64,000 nucleotides of DNA from Heliocidaris erythrogramma (Eukaryota; Echinodermata; Echinoidea; Camarodonta; Echinometridae), in the NCBI GenBank assembly GCA_025617745.1, contig CM046853.1:56877233-56941232 (forward strand). Reading direction: 5' to 3'. The position numbers and the translations under genes were made by a program. Each line of letters begins with the position of its first letter. Position 1 is the first letter of the stretch. Of this stretch, positions 26,471-35,750 are shown one piece after another. Under the pieces are notes generated by a model. It was not told the DNA's origin. It ran no database searches and was given only the letters and a program-made list of their open reading frames with translations.

Positions 26471-27836
26471 CCAAAAAAATGCAAGCTTGATTGTGATGGG
26501 TGAAAGCTATATATGTTGACAAATTTGACAAGCCTCATGAAAAGCCTAATAATAGCCTACTACTGGAAAGAATGCATGTTGCCATAATGTCATTGCTGTG
26601 AAAACACAAGTGTTCTCACAATTTTACACAAACTGAAAAAAAAAAATCAGAATAGCAATCATGTCATTCAATATTCAAGTTTTCTGGTGGACTGCATTTT
26701 TTCTCTGCTCACTAGTTCTATATAAAAATGAGTAGAACCTACAAGACCTCTGAACGGTTAAGTTTGAATTTTGTTTGTATCAACTGTTTATATTGTAAAC
26801 AGGGCCTATAACTTTCCCCATGACAAAGTACTTTTCTGGACCTGTAACAGACACAAACTATTAACCTTTGCTCCTGGTATCATATGAAGTCACATCTTAT
26901 AGGCCAATGGCGATGTGACACCAGGACACTGGGAAAGGTGGGTCCGGTTTGTTTGTTATATCATATCCAAGCTAAATAAAACAGGTTAACAAAAGAATGG
27001 TAATAATAACTACTACATGTATGTATCGATAAGCGGAAATTTTCACCCTCAATATGAACAGATGCTAAAGCTTCTCTTCGGGAGGGGGAACCTCCCCTTT
27101 CCTGCACCCTCCCCTAGGGCGCATGCTATACGTGCGCGATCAGACCGACCCTCCCAAGTTTGAATCCTGGCTACGCAGTTGGTTATGTCACAATTTTTTG
27201 ACCAACACTGGGCCATATATGTGTACAGTTTGATTCTTGGCACACCATGATCATGATCATGATGATGGTGTGACATTGACAGTTCACTCATTCACTCCGG
27301 CAATCTTGCTTGGCCTAATTGGTGCATCATTGCAACTTAGTCAAAGAGGTGAATTATTTCCACCATGTACCTGCACTCTGCAGAATGAATAAGTGATACC
27401 ACACCGTTACATGGTTTAGCAATATTATATCAGTACTATATGGCCAGCTCTTTAGTTTTATTGTCTCATAAAACCATGAAAATTGTCTCCGTCAGCATTT
27501 TGAGATGTCTGGCAAAATTTTGAGATGACCAATGTCGGTAAAATGCAAGGACCTGGCAGCAATGGGCAATAACCATAATATTTATTGCAGTCATCTAATA
27601 TCATCCCTCACACACTATTCCAACCACAATTTCAAGATGCGACCCCAATGATGACAAACGGGTAAAATATGCGATCACTCAGTCACACCGTTCAGTTCCT
27701 CGTACAACAACAAATTTTTGACACAAGTCTGGACCTTCGTTCATGTACAAATAAAGTAATAAACGACCTCTAATTTTTTTTAGTCTAAATAAAATGGCTT
27801 TTTTATTAATGTAGTCCTTCATTCTACTTTACTCAC
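26471..27836. other. Non-coding stretch
   Basis: No gene supported. A His/Asp-rich minus-strand ORF at 27.05-27.29 kb derives from an ATCATGATCATGATGATG simple repeat. Confidence 0.4.
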
Positions 27837-28230
27837 CGTTGATGTTGACGTCGTGTAGAACCGGTTTTATAATCAGGCCTAGCCGGCCTGGATGTAATTT
27901 GTACGAGTCTCTTCGAGCTTCCTGAATAGAAGAACTCGATCGCCAGATCAACAGCTTGCTGCACAGAATACAGGTGCAGAGTGTGTATGCACAGGCTTAG
28001 CGTATGCAGAGAAAATTTGAATGCAGTGTTTACAGCGCGGGCTGCGCGTCGGGCGGGGCACGGAGGGGTACGGATAAGCTACCCTGGTCTTACGATTGTG
28101 GAGGAAACGAAACCACGCATCGATATAGAACTGAGATGGCGCCACTTCTATCGTTTCTACGCAAAACATCACTCGATCAGGCTCACTTGCAAAACGGCAT
28201 ATGTATCCCACTTGCGCACCATCCTAAATA
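27837..28230 (-). promoter_or_regulatory. CpG-rich candidate promoter and 5' exon
   Basis: This block is visibly richer in G, C and CpG than its flanks (for example GCGCGGGCTGCGCGTCGGGC). On the minus strand it ends in ACATCAACG followed by the consensus donor GTGAGT (27836-27831). No ATG lies in the last segment before the donor, so the exon would be 5'UTR. A second donor-like site on the same strand, CTACG then GTGAGTGAG at 28482, could be an alternative first exon. Downstream on this strand the exon at 19674-19752 is a plausible partner. Transcription itself cannot be shown from sequence. Confidence 0.45.
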
Positions 28231-28763
28231 ATCACTGTCTGTCATTTAGGTAAGCCCCATAATGAGGACTGGAATTGACTGATTTAAAATGGATAATAGG
28301 CCTAACTTATATAATTCATTCCATGCATGTACTGCAACAAACATTTTCAGATCTGGGGGTGTTTTTACTTGTAGAGGAGTTTTTTTTTTTTAAGTTTAAA
28401 CAAAATAAAAGCCTTTTGATGAAAACAAAGGGCTATATCCTTAATTCCCTCTGTTTTAGGTGATTTTTGTAAACTCACTCACCGTAGAATGCCAAATAAT
28501 GTACATCAATAGGCTGATGACCCTGATGACCCTCTTCAGTTTTCAGCAAGACGTTTCTCATGGTGTTTGTTTCTTTTGGAAATTTCCTTTCCCTCTCTCC
28601 CCTTCCATCCATCATCCTCATGATCTCCTTCCTCTCAGTTTATCTCCTGTATTACTCTAACCTAAAACATTACTACCTTAAAATGCAGTTATTCTTTTCA
28701 TTTCCCTCTCTCTCCTTCCATCCACCCCTCATCCTCCCCCATCCCTGTTCATTTGATCTCCTG

Positions 28764-28934
28764 CAGGGACCGCGGAACCGGGGGAGGGGGGGGGGGGGGG
28801 GGGGAGGGCTATAGCCCCCACATTTTTCAGTAAACACGTGCAAACGTATGGCAGTGCAAAAATGTGGTTATACACGCAGACCCACCCCTATTATAGCCCC
28901 TCCACTTTCCAAGACGTCGTTCCGCAGGCCCCTG
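28764..28934. mobile_element. hAT-like MITE, CAGGG termini
   Basis: The left end CAGGGACCGCGGAAC and right end GTTCCGCAGGCCCCTG are imperfect inverted copies, with G-runs and GGCTATAGCCCC inside. The CAGGG-type ends resemble hAT derivatives; no clean 8-bp target duplication is visible. A related copy lies at 58.87-59.06 kb. Confidence 0.55.
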
Positions 28935-29351
28935 TCTTGTACATGTATTAGAGTTGAACTGATTTTTTTGATTATCTTGCCGTCTTATAGACTTTGCATC
29001 ATGACCTCCAAAGTCTTACCTTCAATTATACCTAGTTATTCCCTCTCACTCACTCTCTCTTTCTATCTCGTCCTCACCCCCCTTTTTTCTCTCTCTTTCT
29101 TTTCCTTCTACTCTTTCCCATTTTAAACATATTTCCCCCTCTTGACTTTCTATATTTATGTTGGAATATTTTCACATCACACCAGAAATTTCATGTATAG
29201 TTAACCTTGCATAACTCGAAGTCGCATAAGTCGAACTTAACCTAAGTTGAATCAATTTCTTTTCACCAAACTATGCAAAACGTGTGCTGTTTACATTTCT
29301 TCAGTCAAATTGTGCATAAGTCGAACTATTTTTTGTGGTCCCAACAGATTC

Positions 29352-29512
29352 CGCCAATGTGTTGTTATTGTATGATGGTCGCAAAGTGTAAGCGCGCCAC
29401 CTTGTGTCAGCCTCTTGGCCTTGGTTATAAATTGATGCACAATCACACCTCAAAGTCGTCCGGTATATTTCTTTATTTCACTATACTATTATTGTTTAAT
29501 TAACCCCTGGCG
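29352..29512 (+). repeat. 5' LTR (161 bp)
   Basis: It starts CGCCAATGTG and ends CCCCTGGCG, giving a short terminal inverted repeat CGCCA/TGGCG. It contains a TATAAA at 29426-29431. It matches the 3' copy except at two positions. The canonical TG...CA ends are not evident at the outer boundary of homology; TG occurs six bases in. Confidence 0.85.
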
Positions 29513-29526
29513 TGGTGGCAGCTAGG
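29513..29526 (+). other. Candidate primer-binding site
   Basis: TGGTGGCAGCTAGG abuts the 5' LTR. A primer site begins TGG because it pairs with the CCA end of a tRNA. I could not assign the tRNA. Confidence 0.55.
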
Positions 29527-29672
29527 TCTGATTCCTACCCATCGAGTTACTTAGCCATTTACAGAAATAAACCCTCCAAGTAGGGGCCGGGCGTGCCGTG
29601 TAAATATCGGTGTCAGACGAGAGGTAGTCCTAGGACATTGATTTGTGTAGCCCCATACATACACACAGAGAG

Positions 29673-31796
29673 ATGTGTGATAAGACACTCGGGGAAACCA
29701 GGGCTAAGGCCGCGCTGACCGCCGCGGCAGTCGGGGCGCTTATGCCGAAGTGCCGGCGTCCGGCTAGCAGGTCGTCGCAATTAGATTTGCGCCAGTGTTC
29801 TGCAAACAGGCAGATTATGAATACTCCTTGTTTTTCGGCCCATACATTTGAGAATTTGGAAATATTTGTAGAATTGAAGAGTGGATCACAGATCAATTTA
29901 ATCAGGGAATCTGTTGCTGATGATTTCGGCTTTGAAATTCTTGTTGATCATGATGATTTTGGGTTGCATGATTATATTCTTGATGGTATTTCTTTACATA
30001 GTCTAGTTGATCAGACCCAGGTTGTTGGTGTGACCCAGTTCACATTATTGTATGAAGGATGTGAACTCTGGTTTGACGGTGTTGTAGTCCAGGATGATTA
30101 CTTTGCAAGTGCTCATGGTGTCATTGCGGGTGCTCCCTTTATGGAGCGAAATGACGTGTCGGTCCGCCCCTCCAAGCAATTAATAATGTTTGGGGATAAT
30201 GTTGCTTACTGTTATGGTTTGTCTTCATCTCAGAGGCTTGGCTCCTTTCTCCCAGATGTTAGTGGTATGGAAGGTGTGAATGAGAATAACATCAATCTAA
30301 ACAGCAAGGAATGTAAGATGAATGCAATTGAGAATCACAATCTCGGGGATAGTGGTGAGATGGATGATAATCCTGAGATAAACAGTCATGATACATTAGG
30401 GAATACAGTCACAGCAGTAGACAAGCACATACACAAGAGATGTGAAAGAAAGGAGAAAACATGTGAGACTACTGACAGTGAGGATAATGAAACTGACAGA
30501 GGTGATGTGAATCAGTGGATTGAGGATTGGAGAGATGATGGATATGAGACCAGTGAAATTGAGGTTAATGAAGCTCACAGAGGTGATGTGAATCAATGGA
30601 ATGAAGACTGGAGAGATAATGGATATGAGACGACTGAAGGGGAGAATAATGAGATCAACCGAAGTAATATGAAACAATGGAATGAAGACCAGAGGGAAGA
30701 CGGTTACGAGAGGAGTGAAAGTGAGGTTACTATACATGCAGATGCTCATGTTCCACCGAAAGGTGCGAACAAAGAGGGTGAGTTGTTTGGTGACAATGGT
30801 AATATCGTAGGTCGCCATTCTCATGATACCAAGTGTGGTATTTCCGATGTGCTGTTGGATTGTTTAGCTCCAGTCACTTCTGTTGGTAATAGCACTAGTG
30901 AGTTGTCCATTTTGCTGACGAAAACATTGCCGGATGTATCCAATGTATCAGACACAGTGCTACTGGATAGTTGTTTTGGTAGCAATTGCGTTCCTGAAGT
31001 TAAAGGTACCGTGATGCCTGAAGATTCATCGATTGACGGTACTGGTAGTGTTGAGTTCGTATCCATTGCGCAATCATGCAATCCAAAACGACCTGACTAC
31101 ACGAATAGCGATTATACCCTTGGACATGGTAGTACCGTGATTCCTCATGATCTTATTGATACTGCCATAAGCGTCGATTCCGTGATCGTTGCGCCTATGC
31201 CCTATCCGGAGCAACCCAACGAATCAAGTCACATACGTGTGGCCCACAATGGAAGCATCGCTATGCCTCCATGCCTGCAGGGCAGCAGCGACAGGACTTC
31301 AGCAGCGGCTCCAGTTTGTCCGACGTGTACCACACATTGCGTAGAAATACCGCTGCTGTATCTTGATCCAACAGAACCACCAGAACCACCACCAGTCGCA
31401 TTGGATGGTTGTTCACGTCCAGTCGGCTGTCCATGTAGTATCGAGAATGACAGTTCCATCTTGACAGTTCCATGTTGTGTTCAACGGCTAGACCGGCCCC
31501 ATGCTAGTCCAGAGCATGGTCCTGCTGGTCCATTTGCCCTAGAAGTAGGAGAGCTTCACCATACTCGTCCACCGGACCAGCCCCGTGCAGTCTCAGTGCA
31601 TGGTCCCGCTGTGTTGTCATCAGGAGGGACGCTTCGCACATCACATGACATCGGTGACTTGCCGCTCGACGCGATGCTATGCATGGCGATCACTCAGATC
31701 CGGTCACGATATGGACTTGATGCTTTTGCCAGGAGCAAACTCATGCCAATTCATGATCTTGATGGACAACCACTTGTGTCCATTATGACTATGTGA
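29673..31796 (+). CDS. Retropepsin-like protein of the LTR element, catalytic Asp replaced
   Basis: A single intact frame of 707 codons from ATG at 29673 (the frame is open a little further upstream but without ATG). Residues about 60-190 resemble Ty3/gypsy-type aspartic proteases. LKSGSQINLIRESVADDFG occupies the place of the usual [D][ST]G-x-x-N-x-I-R segment. It is followed by the element-typical GVIAGAPFMERNDVSVRPSK and a C-Y-G ending. The codon for the catalytic Asp reads AAG (Lys), so proteolysis is not expected unless this alignment is wrong. Residues about 270-355 hold three 27-residue acidic repeats (core RGDVNQWNEDWRDNGYETTE). The rest is Ser/Thr/Pro/Cys-rich and ends with DIGDLPLDAMLCMAITQIRS. 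No zinc knuckle, capsid, RT or integrase was found. Its role is unknown. Confidence 0.75.
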   Translation: MCDKTLGETRAKAALTAAAVGALMPKCRRPASRSSQLDLRQCSANRQIMNTPCFSAHTFENLEIFVELKSGSQINLIRESVADDFGFEILVDHDDFGLHDYILDGISLHSLVDQTQVVGVTQFTLLYEGCELWFDGVVVQDDYFASAHGVIAGAPFMERNDVSVRPSKQLIMFGDNVAYCYGLSSSQRLGSFLPDVSGMEGVNENNINLNSKECKMNAIENHNLGDSGEMDDNPEINSHDTLGNTVTAVDKHIHKRCERKEKTCETTDSEDNETDRGDVNQWIEDWRDDGYETSEIEVNEAHRGDVNQWNEDWRDNGYETTEGENNEINRSNMKQWNEDQREDGYERSESEVTIHADAHVPPKGANKEGELFGDNGNIVGRHSHDTKCGISDVLLDCLAPVTSVGNSTSELSILLTKTLPDVSNVSDTVLLDSCFGSNCVPEVKGTVMPEDSSIDGTGSVEFVSIAQSCNPKRPDYTNSDYTLGHGSTVIPHDLIDTAISVDSVIVAPMPYPEQPNESSHIRVAHNGSIAMPPCLQGSSDRTSAAAPVCPTCTTHCVEIPLLYLDPTEPPEPPPVALDGCSRPVGCPCSIENDSSILTVPCCVQRLDRPHASPEHGPAGPFALEVGELHHTRPPDQPRAVSVHGPAVLSSGGTLRTSHDIGDLPLDAMLCMAITQIRSRYGLDAFARSKLMPIHDLDGQPLVSIMTM
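30486..30728 (+). repeat. Three 81-bp coding repeats in the LTR-element ORF
   Basis: Spacing between equivalent points (GGTGATGTGA at 30501 and 30582; CAATGG at 30594 and 30675) is 81 bp. That is 27 codons, so the frame is kept. The translated units share R-x-x-x-x-Q-W-x-E-D-x-R-x-x-G-Y-E-x-[ST]-E. Confidence 0.85.
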
Positions 31797-32899
31797 TGGG
31801 TATACTCCATTACTGACAACCCTGAGAATACCATCGATTGTTAGCCTAGAGACTCAAAACTTTTTATGATTGATGTGAAATTTTATATGATTCATGTCAT
31901 CATCTACAAGCTCATGCTTCTTGATTATCACCAATTGTGTTGGACAGGACAACTCTATTATTTTCTGTGACATTTGATGTAAAATTATAATCTGAACAAT
32001 GATCTACATAATTTGTATGTTTAAACTGCTTTATGTGTGATTTGGAATCAGGACTGGTCTTGGTTAAAGATGTGCTGATGTTATACAGAATTGAACAGTC
32101 GCTAGAAAAGAACAGTGATTTATACATTATCAGTCTGTTATTTGTTGTCCATGATTTATATGATGATTTGACTGCTTTGTAAAGATATGGTATGTTTATA
32201 TGTGATTTTATATGTTCACGCGTGATGCTATTAAGTGTCACTTGGTTAGTTCGTCAGTTTTCGCGAGTTAAGGTTGTCGTTTTCAGGACATGTTTTACCG
32301 TTAATTTTGTTATATTTTTAGGTCTTTGTTAACTTGACAAAGCCGTGATTATTGTATTTTTTGAGGTATAGATATGAGCGCTGCAGATATCATTATACTT
32401 CCTAACCTGTTCTTCATATGTATGTTTGATTTGCTGTTTCAGATAGTGTTTTTGTACATGCAGCAATTCTCCATGCAATTTCATCAATAGTCATACTTAT
32501 AGTGGTTCGGACAGGATATTGTTTCAACCTCTCTGGTTTCAGTAGGCTTGGGTTGCAGTATTTCATTATTTCTGGATAGGGGTGACATGTATTATTTGTG
32601 TCATTTATATATAATGCTACATGTTTGTTCCATTTTATTCTGCCAATCGATGTGTGTTTCGCTCAATTCGGATAAGCAGAGGGGAAAAGAGGAGTAAACA
32701 TGCTATGGTAATGTTATGTTAATTATTGCAAATTCCTTCGGGGTGTTAGCTATCAGTTTAGTATTTGTCACTCTGTTATAATGGGAAAAAACAACATTTG
32801 TTGACTTTGATTAGCGTTATCAGGTTTTTACACCAGCGGTTATGTAATTTTTAGCTTACATAATTATCGTCTTACAAATCATGCTGTGCAGTTAAAGTT

Positions 32900-32920
32900 A
32901 GAAAGGGAAAGAAAAGGCAG
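32900..32920 (+). other. Polypurine tract of the LTR element
   Basis: AGAAAGGGAAAGAAAAGGCAG contains one pyrimidine and ends three bases before the 3' LTR. This is the expected position of the plus-strand primer. Confidence 0.65.
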
Positions 32921-32923
32921 TCA

Positions 32924-33084
32924 CGCCAATGTGTTGTTATTGTATGATGGTCGCAAAGTGTAAGCGCGCCACCTTGTGTCAGCCTCTTGGCCTTGGTTAT
33001 AAATTGATGCACAATCACACCTCAAAGTCGTCTGGTATATTTCTTTATTTCACTATACTATTATTGTTTAATTAACCCCAGGCG
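32924..33084 (+). repeat. 3' LTR (161 bp)
   Basis: It differs from the 5' copy at two positions only: GTCT versus GTCC near the middle, and CCCCA versus CCCCT near the end. Confidence 0.85.
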
Positions 33085-33621
33085 TTCGACTTAGGTAAAG
33101 TTGTAACACTGCATTTTTCTTAGAATGCTGTGGGTAAATAAAACACAAAAACAAGCTCCTATATATTGACCAATGATAACAATGCCTTTATTCTATTGTT
33201 TCCATTCAACAATTATTCTGATACATATATAACGATACATAATTCCAGGATAAAAACAATTCTATACTACTCTATACTTTGATTCAGCAATGAATTATAC
33301 TGGTAGACAGTCACTGGAATGATATGTCAGCACTTATTTGGAAAAACACGCTCCGAATATTTGAATGTCTTGGAATGTCACTGTTGCCAAAACAGATCAA
33401 GGATAGGGTTTATCCAGTAAGGGAGATATTTGCAAACCTGGCAAACTCCTGTGGTCTGGGTCCAGGAGGCAGCCTCCCAAGAATTTCTTCATTCTTAGCT
33501 ATCCTGACGCCCCTACCATTCACAAATTTTCAGGCATTTGTGATTATTTGGCAAATGTTGGGTCACCACCTTGTAGTCAGGAAAGGAGATTGAATATGAA
33601 ATAGCATAGGTCCTGAAATCC

Positions 33622-33627
33622 TTTATT
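33622..33627 (-). terminator. Candidate polyadenylation signal
   Basis: TTTATT on the plus strand gives AATAAA on the minus strand, at the end of an exon-like segment (33628-33732). The motif is common in AT-rich DNA, so the call rests on context only. Confidence 0.3.
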
Positions 33628-33732
33628 GCACCAGCGGCAACTGTTCTGTCTGGGCCCTCAGGCAGCAGCCCTCAAAACAGTTCTTGACCAATAACAGCAA
33701 GGTGTTGATGAGACTGAGCACTGCAGAATTCC
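33622..33732 (-). CDS. Candidate terminal exon, frame uncertain
   Basis: Minus strand: an acceptor ACACTTATAG at 33734-33733, then about 105 bp that are GC-richer than the flanks, then AATAAA. Several frames stay open for a while. With acceptor AG at CAGTGCTCAG, a phase-0 reading gives SHQHLAVIGQELF and stop. With the first acceptor another frame reads NSAVLSLINTLL onward and stops inside CAATAAA. The first reading is phase-compatible with the exon at 34905-35001 and gives the more natural protein, but the choice is not secure. No family was recognised. Confidence 0.3.
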
Positions 33733-34025
33733 CTATAAGTGTTAAAGACAAAGAAATGAAAACAGGGAAGAAGGAAGGAAAACAGTTGGATTAGTCATGC
33801 TCTCTATAATCATGGAGTTATGCATTAATGGTCAATGTCCTGTACCAATGTCAGACACAAATGCTTAATGCACATGAATCTTTGAACAGTACAGGAAGGA
33901 ACTTGATGGGTTCTACAGAATAAAAATAGACAATTCATATTTAGTAGTTTTCGTTAAATGAACCCATATTGCACGTTTGGTTCAATTGCCTGTATACTAT
34001 TCCACTGTTTTAAAAGTTGCTTTAA

Positions 34026-34450
34026 AGACCTCAGCCTGACCCAAAACAACCATATATTGACGTAAAGCTTAGTAAACAAAGAATATAATTACCCTGGTTA
34101 TTCATAAATTTTCGTCTCCGTTTATCCATAAAAAATAAAAAAGAGAATTTTTTTGGTCTGCCCCCTCCCTATGGCGTAACACTGCAGGGGGTCGCTAGAC
34201 GTGTGACGACATGTCATGTATACAGCTCCGAGTGCGTCTACACGATATGTCGTCATCAAATTTTCACCCCCCGCAAAGTAGCGCTCCTCAGAGACGGGGC
34301 CCAAACCACCGGGGCTCAACATTCGGGACGCTGTTACTCATTCCACAGGAAACGGAATCTCATGAAGTTGGTTTCAATTTGTTCAGAAAATATATAGCTC
34401 CCCGTGGATGAATAAAGGGTATATTTCAAAATTTGGTCAGGCTGAGGTCT
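34026..34450. mobile_element. TTAA-flanked MITE, AGACCTCAGCCTGACC termini
   Basis: A perfect 16-bp terminal inverted repeat (AGACCTCAGCCTGACC left, GGTCAGGCTGAGGTCT right) lies directly between TTAA at 34022-34025 and TTAA at 34451-34454. The interior is GC-richer, with no transposase. TTAA duplication suggests piggyBac- or Kolobok-type mobilisation. Confidence 0.85.
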
Positions 34451-34583
34451 TTAAGGTGCTTAAATCCATCACTGTTCAGCTCTTTAAATTTAATGATTTG
34501 TAAACAAATTTTTAGACATTTTACTCCCAGTGTTAAAGATCGTATGCTCGATCTGTAATGAAAAAACACAAGTCAGAAAAAAT

Positions 34584-34672
34584 TGGAACCAGCGGGATTC
34601 GAACCTGTCATCTACTGCTTGCCGGGCAGCGACTTAACCACCAGGCTATTCTGATTCACGGCCAGGTCACGA
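34584..34672 (-). mobile_element. tRNA-like SINE head or tRNA pseudogene
   Basis: On the minus strand AGCCTGGTGGTTAAGTCGC resembles an A box region. CTGC-CCGGCAA-GCAG forms an anticodon stem-loop, and GGTTCGAATCCC is a B box. The acceptor stem does not close well and position 33 is C rather than T, so I do not call a functional tRNA. Confidence 0.5.
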
Positions 34673-34904
34673 TGAAACTGGAATCAAATACCCAAGATCC
34701 TCTTCTTTCAATTTAATTTTCCTTTCAGTGCCATACAATATGGTCCTATAAAAGTGATAATTTGAAATGCACAATTTGCTGAAACTTTATTTGCCTATTG
34801 ATTTCAAGTGTAATAGTAATATATTTTCCATGCATTTATGAAAAATATCTTGTTAACCCTGCTCTATTATTGAAAGGAACAAAATTAAAGATTGTGCCAA
34901 CTAC

Positions 34905-35001
34905 CTCTTCTGCAAAATAAAGACGCTTCATGCCTCTCCTGAGGCTTCCACCAGCTACCATTGACCCAGAGACTGGAGTATTCTGAATGCTGGCAGTCAC
35001 A
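34905..35001 (-). CDS. Internal coding exon, unidentified gene
   Basis: Minus strand: acceptor ATTTCCTTCCACAG, then 97 bp, then donor GAAGAG-GTAGTT. A frame starting with one nucleotide followed by 32 codons is open. It reads VTASIQNTPVSGSMVAGG then SLRRGMKRLYFAEE, a protein-like composition ending in phase 0. A second frame is also open but is Cys/Trp-rich and less natural. It lies 3' of the hnRNP gene on the same strand. It could be the end of a separate gene, or an alternative 3' exon of that gene, though the phases do not join simply to the hnRNP terminal exon. I do not recognise the family. Confidence 0.42.
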
Positions 35002-35438
35002 CTGTGGAAGGAAATATTAAATGACTTGATATTTAGTCAAATAGCAAAAATGAAAAGGAAAAGAAAGAGATAGAAAGGGGCAAACAACATGAAAAATATT
35101 TACACATTGCCTGGGGCGTGGCTTCCATTTTCTTTAAAAGGAAATATAACAAGCAAGTCGTGAGGGAACAGTATCTTTTACCAATGAAAATATCAATGAA
35201 ACAGAATTTAGTTCAACAATACTGCTTTCCAATTAACAATTTCCTTAGAAAGAAAATGGTAGCCCCTGGCTTATGTGAGGAGATCATACATTTTGAAAAT
35301 ATCTTGATTTATTCTCCTCTTGTATATTTTGGTGTGGACTGTTGTAGACAACAGCTTAGTGCCAGAGGAATTAATGAAATCTTTAAGAATTTGCAAATAT
35401 ACAGTGATAAGATTTGAGTTAATTCCTCATTAACAGAT

Positions 35439-35750
35439 ATAGGCCCTTATTCTTGAAAGTGGCCTAAGCCTGGCTTAACTTAGGCCACTGATCTATGGAA
35501 GGCCATTTGTCAACCCGTAGGTTCAGTATAAATGACATTTACGTAACAAAATTATTTTCTGGCATTAAATGAGCATCAGAAATCAATTCTATTATGTCAG
35601 TTTTTGTATTTGCAATTAGTCCCAGAACTATGGTGATTTTGTAGGATTAAAAAGAGGGGGACATTTGACTCCATAATTCGGTGGCCTAAATCTACACACT
35701 TTATAGGTTGGGGCTTAAGTTTGGGGCCTTTCGAGAATACAGGCCCCTAA
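35439..35750. mobile_element. MITE with TAGGCCC-TATTCT-GAAAG termini
   Basis: The left end TAGGCCCTTATTCTTGAAAG and right end CTTTCGAGAATACAGGCCCCTAA are imperfect inverted copies. TGGCCTAAG/TTAGGCCAC lies inside. It appears related in style to the element at 19.24 kb. Confidence 0.65.

Larger units (their letters stand above)
29352..33084 (+). mobile_element. Compact LTR retroelement, non-autonomous
   Basis: Two 161-bp direct repeats differing at two positions bound 3.4 kb of internal DNA. The 5' copy is followed immediately by TGGTGGCAGCTAGG, a TGG-starting candidate primer-binding site. The 3' copy is preceded by a purine tract (32900-32920). One long ORF (29673-31796) lies between, followed by 1.1 kb without coding potential. 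No reverse transcriptase, RNase H or integrase motif is present in any frame, so mobilisation would need enzymes from another element. Only a 3-bp flank match (TTC) is seen, not a clean 5-bp target duplication. High LTR identity implies recent insertion. Confidence 0.8.
29198..33113. mobile_element. Older DNA-transposon remnant hosting the LTR element
   Basis: On the left are TAACCTTGCATAACTCGAAG and GCATAAGTCGAACT. On the right, directly after the LTR element, is TTCGACTTAGGTAAAGTTG-TAACACTG, whose reverse complement (CAGTGTTACAAC, then CTAAGTCGAA) resembles the left end. Termini of this style occur in pogo/Tigger-like elements. The LTR element at 29352-33084 interrupts it. The match is short and diverged. 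Confidence 0.35.

Noticed and set aside
27049..27291. His-rich minus-strand ORF as a metal-binding protein
   Set aside because: The His/Asp run comes from a GATCATGATGATG simple repeat and there is no further support.
30396..31473. Minus-strand ORFs (142, 86, 76 and 70 codons) opposite the LTR-element protein
   Set aside because: Antisense to an intact 707-codon frame and to its repeats.
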